Below, in pieces: positions 55,309-64,000 of a stretch of DNA of 64,000 nt. Source of the DNA: Piromyces finnis (taxonomy: Eukaryota; Neocallimastigomycota; Neocallimastigomycetes; Neocallimastigales; Neocallimastigaceae); the NCBI GenBank assembly GCA_002104945.1, contig MCFH01000093.1, forward strand, positions 55,147 to 119,146, in the 5' to 3' direction. Under the pieces are notes generated by a model, which did no database searches, was not told the origin of the DNA, and saw only the letters and a program-made list of their open reading frames with translations. Positions within the stretch are counted from its first letter, which is position 1; the number at the start of each line of letters is the position of its first letter. The translations under genes were made by a program, and so were the position numbers.

Positions 55309-56837
55309 TTTATTATAATTTATAATTGCTAATATAATAAATTTGAACTATGTTAATATAATCTTCCAATTTATTCTGGTATTTATATTAAAACAAAACT
55401 TACTCTTAATTAAGTCTTATATTATCGTGTAGTGATTTATATACTTTTTATAAAACCTTTAAAATATTATCAATGCTAGCAAAGATATATTTAATAAACT
55501 TTTGGTTTTAATTATATTGTTATATTGTTAATAATGAATTTTAAGTTTAATATTGATATTTCTTTAGAAATCTTTTTTAAAGGAAATATCTATATATATT
55601 AAAATAATAAAATAAAACTATTTTAATTATTTATATTTAACTTATTTTATATCTATTAATTATATAACTAAATAACAATATTGCTTATTTAAATTATATT
55701 TTGATTAAATGAATTTAATATTTGTTATTTTCTTTTTTTTTTTCTTATTCTTTGAAATGATTTTTTATTTTTTATTTTTTTTTATTTTAATATATATTAC
55801 TTTCTTTTATTTTAAAATTTATCACTATAATTTTATCGCTATAATTTGATTTTATTTATTTTATGTTTAGGTATTTTTTATCTTACTACTTTATTTATAT
55901 ATATATTTAATTCTTAACCATATAATATTTACTTTATAGATAATAAATATAATAAACTTTATATTTACTTTTTACAAAATAGGAAAGATTTTCTATTAAA
56001 GGTAAATATATAAATAATTTATAAACAAAAGGTCTTTTGTGAATTTAAAAAAAAACTAAAAATTGAATAAATACAAAAAGATAATTTAGTTTTTTTTTAT
56101 TTTCTTATTACTATTAAGGATGAATCGGTATTAGAATTAATAAATATTAAATACTATAGTAATTATAAATAAATAATAAATAGTGTTGATATGGTGATAA
56201 TTTTAAATAAATAAATAAATAGTTTGTTTTATATTTCAACTTATAAATAAATAGTATTTAAATTTGACAGCTAACTTATTTATCAGAATGGATAGTAATA
56301 TATACTTATATATTGAATTTTTGTGTTGTTATTAATAGTGTTTTTAATTTTGTTTTATATTTACTAATACAAATAAATTACTGTTTTATATATTTCAAAT
56401 ATATATTATTTCTATTTATATTAGTTTTTTTTTCTTATATAGATTTTCGGTTTATTATATAAATTAAGAATATTTCTTTACAAAAATGATATATATTTTC
56501 TTAAAATATGCTATCTATAATAATTTGTTTTGTTTTTCTTTATATATATATATTTTAAATATTAAATTTATTAACTTTTCCATAAAAAAAAGTAAAAAAA
56601 AAAGAAGAAAAGATTAATTATAATAATCAATCAAACATTATAATCATTTAATAAGTTGCTTTAATCTTTTCTTTTTTTTTTAATATGTTTTTTTTTTTTT
56701 TTTTTGTTGTTTTTTTTTGTTTTAAGTTTTCTTAAATACTATATATAAATAAATATAAATAACAACAATAATTTCAAAGGAAAAAAAAAAAAAAGAAAAA
56801 GAATAAAAAACTTTTTATTTTTTTATATAATTATTAA
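55309..56837. other. AT-rich intergenic region upstream of the CCCH gene
   Basis: About 1.5 kb containing only short frames and poly(A)/poly(T) runs (for example 56689-56706, 56780-56796). It probably includes the promoter and 5' UTR of the CCCH gene, and of the possible plus-strand gene starting at 56838. Confidence 0.6.
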
Positions 56838-57645
56838 ATGGTGGGTCGTATAGGTAAGATGAATATTAAAAATATTTTAAATAATAGATTAATCCTATTC
56901 ATTACAATTAATAATTAAAAAAATTAACTTTATTTATTATAATTTCGATTTTAAAAGTTAATATAAATATTCTAATTCTAACAATATATTATATATGTTT
57001 TAATTTATTTTATTGTATATGTTATATATATTTATATTATTAATTTATATTTTAATATATTTTTGAATACAATATATTATTTTATATTAAATAAATTAAA
57101 ATATATGACAATAATATAACATATTTTAATTTATTATAAAATGTTAGTTGAATGATAAAAATAGATAAATGGAATTATTATAATAAAATTTATATTAATT
57201 GATAAGTATATAAAATATTAATATATGTAATTATATTAAAATATTTAAATAATATATATTATTATATAGAACTAGTAATCAATAAATATTTTAATATTTG
57301 TAATACCATTCAATAATAATTTATTCATTAAAAACTGGTGATGAATTATATATGACACAAAAGCTTAAAAGTATAGTATTGATTATTGAATGTGGTTAGA
57401 TGATATAATTAAAAACAAATTTTAATATAGCCAAAAAAACTAAAAATATCGTTTATAATTACTTTTATATATTTTACTTTTACAATATATTAGTTTATAT
57501 AAATAATATATTAAGTAATATTTTCTCATTTTAAAAAAAAATTTGAATATTGAGGTTTATTTATATATACGATAATGTGTTGTTGCAGTTGTTAAGATAA
57601 TAAATGTGGGATATAATAAACAAATGCCTGTCATTAACAATGTAT
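56838..57645 (+). CDS. Possible two-exon gene fragment (unrecognised)
   Basis: Exon 56838-56853 reads MVGRI and is followed by a good donor (GTAAGA). The poly(A)-rich DNA just upstream resembles the leader in front of other starts here. An exon at 57589, after the acceptor ttgttgcag, continues in phase as VVKIINVGYNKQMPVINN, with a possible donor (GTATAT) after it near 57643. No later exon was found in the next 2 kb. The join is consistent but short; it may be chance or a decayed gene. Family unknown. Confidence 0.2.
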
Positions 57646-59676
57646 ATAAATTTAGATTATATTTTATCATAATAAATATAGATTTAATAGAACACCATAC
57701 AAACAAATGTTACTATAGTTATTTTCATAAAAAAATGATATATATAATAGAATATATGTAATAATAGATGTTTATTTAATAAAGCAAAAATAAATATATA
57801 AAACATATTTAATATACTATAATTATTTTAACTTTTTCCAAATAGTAATAAAATAGTCAAGGATTAAGAAGTATTTCTATTTTTTTTTCGAATATGAAAT
57901 GAAATAATTTAAAAAAAGCATATTTTCTCTACCTATTGATAATACCATGATTTGTTTAAATTGTCCATAAATATTCTACGCAAAATATACATTTTCTACT
58001 AACATTTTTAAACATTTTCTTTTGTGATAACAATCTCCTATAAATCAATAACTAATAGAACTTTTATTTAATCTAATTTTTTCTATAAAGAATATTCTTA
58101 TTTTTATATATCATTGAATACATTAATGTATATATATAAGTACATTAAATACAATTAAAATAGAATAATAGACATATTATAAATTTTATTATATTTTAAT
58201 GAATTAACACTACTATGTGACACTACATTAATTTATTAAAAAGGTGATTTTTTAAAAGAATGTTACATATACCACCATTCTATATTAAATTGTTTTGAAT
58301 TAATTATCTATTAAATTATAATAAATAATAATTAATTTTATATAATAAGTTTCTATCTTATTCTATATAAAAAATTTAATTTATTTTTTGTATATTACTT
58401 ATATTTAAATCAAAAAATATATTACTCTAATAAAACTTTTATTATATATATATTATTACTATATTAGTAATAATAATGTTTGAGTGCTTTTAAGTCAATT
58501 AAAGTTGTTACTTTATTTATTATTATTATAAAATAGATGATAATTCATAAGCCATAAATAAAATTAATTAGGTTTTACATAATAGAATTTTATAATATAT
58601 ATAATTAAGTACTAATCCTTTTACGATATTAAAATGGAATATCCATAGCTAAAAAGGATTATTAAAAGTAGCCTTATTATTATTACCTTTAAAATTTTGA
58701 TGATAGTATTTGATTCTTTACCAAATACATGTATAGGTTTAACTTTTCTCTTTCTATTGATATTAATATTATAATTGAATATGGTCAATAGTATTTAGTT
58801 TTTCAATCATTCATATTACTTTTAAAAATTTTTTGGAAATACTTAAAAAACTGATATTAATTTTTCTCAAATCAATATTCTATAATAAATAATATATTAA
58901 ATAAAATGTTTATACTTTTTTTTGTATTCAGAATATAAAATTGACATTTATACTTTATCTAATTTGTTATATAAATGTATTACTATATTTTATACTTATT
59001 GTTGATATTATTATTAATTTCTTTTCTTTTTTTATAATAAAATAGTAAAATGGTAATACATAAGATTTATGCTTCTTTATAAAAAAAAATACAGAAAACT
59101 AATTTAAACTCTTTCCTTTTATAGTAAGATTAGTTTTAAATTTAAAATATTAAAATTGTATATTTGATTAAATCAAATTTTTAAATTGTAATATAAATGT
59201 ATTATTATGTATGTATTTTTTTGTACATAAGATTATTGTTTTCTTTAAATTTTTAATTTTCTGTATATAAAAAAAACAAAGATTTCTATAATTATTTAAA
59301 TGCTATAAATGTATTATTTTATATAATATTTTTTTTTATTATTATTATGTTTTAAGCATTCCTAAAATTTGAAAAAGGGATTTAAATATTTATAATAAAG
59401 TAGGACTACTGTGTTGTGTACGTATATATAATGATATAAATTATCTTTATATATATTATATTTTTTATAACTATAATTTAATACTAAAAAAAAAAAATCT
59501 TGGTTAAAACTAAATTCTATTTGGAATATTTCCAATAGTATTATTATTATTGATGTTATTTGTTATTTTTATTATTAATAAATATGAATTTGTTTTATAT
59601 TATTATTATTTATGCTAATTTTCATCTGTTATAAATTATCTACTTTTTTTTTATTCATATTTCTTTTAATTTTAAC
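57646..59676. other. AT-rich non-coding region
   Basis: About 2 kb with no open frame above background and no recognised repeat. Confidence 0.6.
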
Positions 59677-61140
59677 TTATTCTGCCTTTTTTACTATTTC
59701 TTTAGTTTCAACTGGAAGATATCTTGGGAAAAAGAATTGGTAACCAATGAACCAATATAATGCTGGGAATAAAAAGCCAAATTTTTTTCACGGAAATGAT
59801 GGTAATAGTAGTAGTAATACAGAGAGTGTAAAACCAGAGGAAAAACAATGATTAAACAGAGAATACAAGCACAACAAGTTTTTTCTTGCTCTTTGTTTCT
59901 TTTCAGGTAAAGTGTTTTTTATCTAAAGGTAACTAGCTTGCTTTCTAAGAATTGGCCAGATTCTTCTAAAAGGAAAAGGGAAGAATGGACAAGAAGAAAT
60001 ACATGTCCAGACACATCAACCAATCCAATGTCCTTATGAACTCTATGACAATGATTGATGTAGCAAAACAAAGGTATTCTCTTCACCATTTTTATTTGAA
60101 ACTTCACATTTACCATATTGAAGTTGAATACGATTGAAATACCTGGACCAAAAGCCCATTTACAAAGAATAAACCAATATAAGGAAGCAAATATAACGTA
60201 TTAAAGAAATATTTTACTTTTCTTGGTCTTTCCTGAAAAAAGATAAAATATGAAAATAACAAGGGTGGTCCATGCCTATTATTATCCAATATTACAGCAT
60301 TAATTATTGAAAAATTATTCATTTTAAATTTATTAATTAAGAGTATTGATTATGATTAAATAAAATAGAATGGTTAAATAAAAAGTGTTTTATTATATTG
60401 GTATTGTTAAAAATAATTTATTAATGTATTATGTAGAAGTATTATTATATTGGATTGTTAAAATAATTTTAATGTATTATGTAGAAGTATTAAAAGTATA
60501 TAAATAAATGGAATTAATATTTATTTAAAATGCATTAAACATAACTATAAAAGAGTAATAATAAGAGTAAATCTTGGAATTATATATTAAAGTAAAAATT
60601 ATATTTATTAATAATCCAACATTAGTTCTATTACTGTATTAATATAAAACACTGTTTTTTATATATGATTTTTATATAATAATTTAAATTGTAAATTATA
60701 TTTGTTAATGACAATTTTATTAATAATATTTATTTTCTTGTTGATTTGATTTTCTTTGTAACTTTTTTATTTTTTTTTTATTGATATTTTCTAATGTTTA
60801 ATTATATGGGTTTCAAGTTTATTTATTATTAAAATTATTTAAAAATTAAGTGATTTCTATCAAGATTCTATTTAATTTTCCTCACATTTATATATGTATA
60901 TATAATGTATAAATATAAATAAAAAAAACATTTCATAGTTACTAAATGGGTTATAAACTTACCCAACCTAATTTGGCAAAATATTGATTTATTACACTTT
61001 TCTTCTTTGTATAGGTACCATATGTATTTTCTGAGATTTCTTCGAAATAATACTTACGGAGAATTGAACCAACTAGTACAAGAATAAAATAAAAACTTAT
61101 AATTACTATTGGATTTAATGGTGGTAATGTTTTAACCTTT
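59677..61140 (-). pseudogene. Decayed FIT2/Scs3-like (fat storage-inducing) gene
   Basis: FIT proteins are ER membrane acyl-CoA diphosphatases needed for lipid droplet budding. On the minus strand one exon (60963-about 61140) encodes a membrane helix then [13 protein letters not shown], and a second begins at 60275 in phase with AWTTL, matching the NVLNVYFVKVAWAW block of FIT2. Further on comes [20 protein letters not shown], the active-site block with the first catalytic His (about 60005-60025), then YYYHHFREK with the second His region and [19 protein letters not shown]. The frame is broken by TAA at 60201-60203, TAG at 59919-59921 and a one-base shift in an A run at 59782-59788. No start codon was found upstream. 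Three independent breaks argue for a pseudogene rather than one read error. Confidence 0.7.
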
Positions 61141-61453
61141 ATTTTAATATTATTTTTAATTTCTTTTTTTTTTTTTTTTTTTTAAAGAAAATTTTCACTT
61201 TTATTTATTTATATTAATTATAATTGATTTTTTGTTATAATAATTTATGTATAGTCATATGATTTAAGTCATAAAATAAAATTAAAAAAAAAAAGGAAAA
61301 TTTAAATATTCAACAGTTTCTTATGTGCAACGATAATTTCAATTCTTCTATTTCTAATTTAAATTCCACAATATAAGCATACAAAATAATTTATTTAAAA
61401 ATTTATAATAGAAATAATAGAAATAAGTTCTCGACTAATAATAATTTAAATAT

Positions 61454-61488
<35 letters not shown>

Positions 61489-62340
61489 TTAATAATAAAT
61501 TATAAAGAAAGAAGCAATGAAAAAGTATTTGAAATATATGGAAATATATGAAGTACGTGTTATTTATTTTAAAAAAAAAAGGCGTATGATTTACAAAAGA
61601 TACTGTATAATTCTATTAATTTTTAATATAAAAATATATATAATAATAGAAAAAGGTATATATTTAAATTTCGTTTTTTCTTTTACACAATTTATACTAT
61701 CACTTCGGAAAAAAACAATATAATTTACATTATTAAAAAGATGAATTTCTTTTTAAATAATAATATTAATTATGTTTTTATATCATGTAATTTATAATAA
61801 TGAAAATGAGTATTAAATTCATATAAACTATGAATTATCGATAGTTTCATTATTTTAATAATAAATTTGATAGTTATAATTTATTATAAAGAAGTATTAC
61901 TTTATTACTACTATTAAATTCTATTTATAATATTACTAAACTGTTACTAAAATTCCTATCACTTATTTTATTGTATATATATAATCTATGAAAAAATGGT
62001 TTAATTATTTATTTGATTATTATTTATATATATCATATATTTATGAACATATGTAGCTAATTAATATAAACACAAATATGTATTAAAAAGTGTTGTAAAC
62101 GTAATAGTTTTAAAGATTTAAAGATAGTTTTTTTTTTATTTTCATTTTATTTTTATCGTCACATGAATTTATACTTCATCATACAACTGTAATAGAAAAA
62201 GTTACATTGTTAATATTTAGAATGTAATTTTTTCTTTTTGTTATTTTTCACAGATTAAGTCTCAAACTTTAATTAATATTAAAATTTCTTAAAAAAAAAT
62301 TAAAAACAAAAATTTTTGTGTTAAATAATATAATATGTCA
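61141..62340. other. AT-rich non-coding region
   Basis: Poly(T) tracts at 61167-61182 and 61459-61485; the former is followed by aaagaaaat as at 21776. The 68-codon frame at 61517-61723 is low-complexity Lys/Ile/Tyr and not credible. Confidence 0.5.
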
Positions 62341-63365
62341 ACCAAATCATTTTAGCCAATGACCAACGTCTTCATGGCAAGTCCAACTTTGATACTTATA
62401 GTCTTTTAATCAAGGCGGCCACTTCAAGAAGAAAAGGAAGAAGTAATTGAAAGAGACATGGATAAAGAGGACTTTTTATATAACGACAAGGAATTAGTAG
62501 AAAAGACTAATAAAAAGACAAATTTGAATTCTCAAAAAGAAGAAAATTTTAATACAAAAATAAAAAACATAATTCAATTGAAGTTAACAATAATTTAAAA
62601 AGTAATTCAAAAAGCAATTTAAAAACATTTTTAAAAATATTCATAACGATACCAAAATATTAAAAACGAAAATAACAAATTAAACTCAAAATTGAAAAAG
62701 GACAATTTCACCGAAGACACTTTAAAAGAAATTGCAATTAACAATTACAATTATAAAAAGAAACATAACAAAATAACAAATATTAAAAATAAAAATAATA
62801 ATTACCAAAATTCTGAAATTCCTAGTTCTAGTATTTCAAATTTTGTTGAAAATAATAGATTTACTATTACTGAAAGTCCTGAAAATAAAAATAATTCTCC
62901 TGTTGAAAAGTCTACCATAGTAAAGTTTAATGATACCAAGAAAATTAGTGATAATTACTTCATCATGAAAAAGTGATTAAAAAATTATATATTAGCCTTT
63001 ATACGTTACACAACACCATACTATCTTATTAAGAAAGCCACAAATGTATAATAAAAGAATTTAACGCCGCAACATATAAAAAGGGAGACCTGATATTTCT
63101 TTTGCTGTCCGATCTTGTGAAAATCCCACTGTCTCCGACTGGCACTATGTTCTGTTATTTTAAAATACTTACTCAACGCAATTAGTTAAAAACTGAAATG
63201 TGATGTAAAAGGCTTTATCACAGCCTATACAGGTGCAGATTTTGCAGGGACACTAAAGACAGGAAATCGATATAATACTTATAGGGAACTCTACTCTATG
63301 TCAGTTTTTGAAGAAACAATCTATAATTGTTACACCAATTGCAGAAGCAGGAATATATTAATTGT
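62341..63365 (+). mobile_element. Decayed Ty1/copia-type retrotransposon remnant
   Basis: Plus-strand coding remains in shifting frames. At about 62350-62440 a stretch reads RLHGKSNFDTYSLLIKAA, resembling the start of copia Gag. At 62440-62976 there is Asn/Lys/Glu-rich coding sequence with at least two frame breaks (the last open part is 62692-62976). At 63086-63150 comes RPDISFAV then CENPTVSDWHYV, the conserved end of the copia reverse transcriptase. At 63211-63276 GFITAYTGADFAGTLKTG is the RNase H start with its first catalytic Asp, and at 63311-63350 KKQSIIVTPIAEAG is the following RNase H block. Integrase and the polymerase core are missing and no LTRs were seen, so the element is deleted and inactive. 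Confidence 0.65.
62692..62976 (+). pseudogene. Asn/Lys-rich coding fragment inside the copia remnant
   Basis: A 94-codon frame ending FIMKK, polar and Asn-rich, with less extreme AT bias than flanking DNA. Upstream coding-like sequence in other frames (EEKEEVIERDMDKEDF at about 62430-62480) suggests it is the tail of a longer decayed frame. It may be the variable linker between integrase and polymerase of the element, or an unrelated decayed host exon. Confidence 0.35.
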
Positions 63366-64000
63366 TAACAATTTGAATAAAATTTAGAAAATTTAGACTT
63401 TAATGAAAAACGTAAAAAGAACAAAAAAAAACAAAAAAAAACAAAGAAAAAAAAACATATATTATATATATTTCATATTATTTTATTTTACTTTAATAAT
63501 ATTTTAAAACAAAGCTTCTAAACATTATTAAATTTCAAATAAAGTGAATGTTAGAAAATCATAAACTTTATTAATTAGTAAAATATATTTAACATAATGT
63601 AATGTAATAATAATGCATGTAATTTAGCATAAGCCATAAATTTTAGTATAAATTGTTAATAAAGTAATGAAAATATAATAAATTACCATAATAAATAAAT
63701 ACTAAAACCTAAAAATTTAACAATATGATTAATTATAATAAATTAATATAAATATGATTAATGATTAAAATTAAATTATAATAATAAATTTCAAATCATA
63801 AAACAAATTTTATTTAATTTATGAATTTTATAAACTTTATATATAATAAAACTTTTTATAAAGTAATATAGTATTGCTGTAGATTACACTATATAAATTA
63901 GTTTTTTGTTTTTTCTTCTTTTCCTCTTTTCCTTTAATAATATTAATACATAAACTGCAAAACGAAGTAAACAACATAAAGGAAAATTTAAATTAGAATA
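63366..64000. other. AT-rich DNA at the window's right edge
   Basis: No gene or repeat recognised; A-rich run with tandem caaaaaaaaa units near 63420-63450. Confidence 0.6.

Overview
The window looks like nuclear DNA of an intron-rich, extremely AT-rich eukaryote. I favour an early-diverging fungus, most likely an anaerobic gut fungus (Neocallimastigomycota). Reasons are the AT-saturated intergenic DNA, short AT-rich GT-AG introns, long poly(A)/poly(T) and microsatellite runs, N- and Q-rich proteins, and the gene mix (tandem-CCCH mRNA-decay factor, V-ATPase proteolipid, secreted type-B carboxylesterase, MATH-domain protein, TmcB-like membrane protein, FIT family). The phylum assignment is inference; no rRNA or other marker is present.

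Positions 1-18128 form a head-to-tail array of one non-LTR retrotransposon (LINE) family, all copies on the minus strand. It holds: copy A (1-4237, decayed ORF); a 3' fragment (4238-4838); a short divergent 3' fragment (4862-5052); a 5'-truncated host copy (5053-6591) whose remainder lies at 18004-18128; copy C (6592-12176), with an uninterrupted 1507-residue endonuclease/reverse transcriptase ORF; and copy D (12177-17991), with frameshifts. C and D sit inside the host copy, flanked by a 12-bp duplication (6580-6591 and 17992-18003). The other internal junctions mostly fall at poly(A) tracts. The 5' leaders carry tandem monomers of about 120 bp, each containing a palindrome.

Positions 18653-38491 hold cellular genes, which I reassembled across introns so that reading phase is kept: V-ATPase subunit c (minus, 3 exons); an R3HCC1L-like RNA-binding protein (plus, 7 exons); a TMEM214-like ER membrane protein with a C-terminal 15-residue repeat (plus, 11 exons); APC13 of the anaphase-promoting complex (minus, with a start-codon-only coding exon); and a MATH-domain protein (plus, 4 exons). 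Between them lie long AT-rich spacers and microsatellites.

Positions 38492-56837 hold an old decayed reverse-transcriptase relic (about 40.2 kb), a many-exon TmcB/TmcC-like multi-pass membrane protein (minus), a GC-richer near-perfect hairpin, a secreted carboxylesterase (minus) and a TTP/Zfs1-type CCCH protein (minus).

Positions 56838-64000 are mostly non-coding. They contain a possible two-exon fragment, a decayed FIT2/Scs3-like pseudogene (59.7-61.1 kb, minus) and a decayed Ty1/copia retrotransposon (62.3-63.4 kb, plus). No operon-like organisation, CRISPR array, rRNA or tRNA was seen. The genes have unrelated housekeeping or secretory roles and simply share a neighbourhood.
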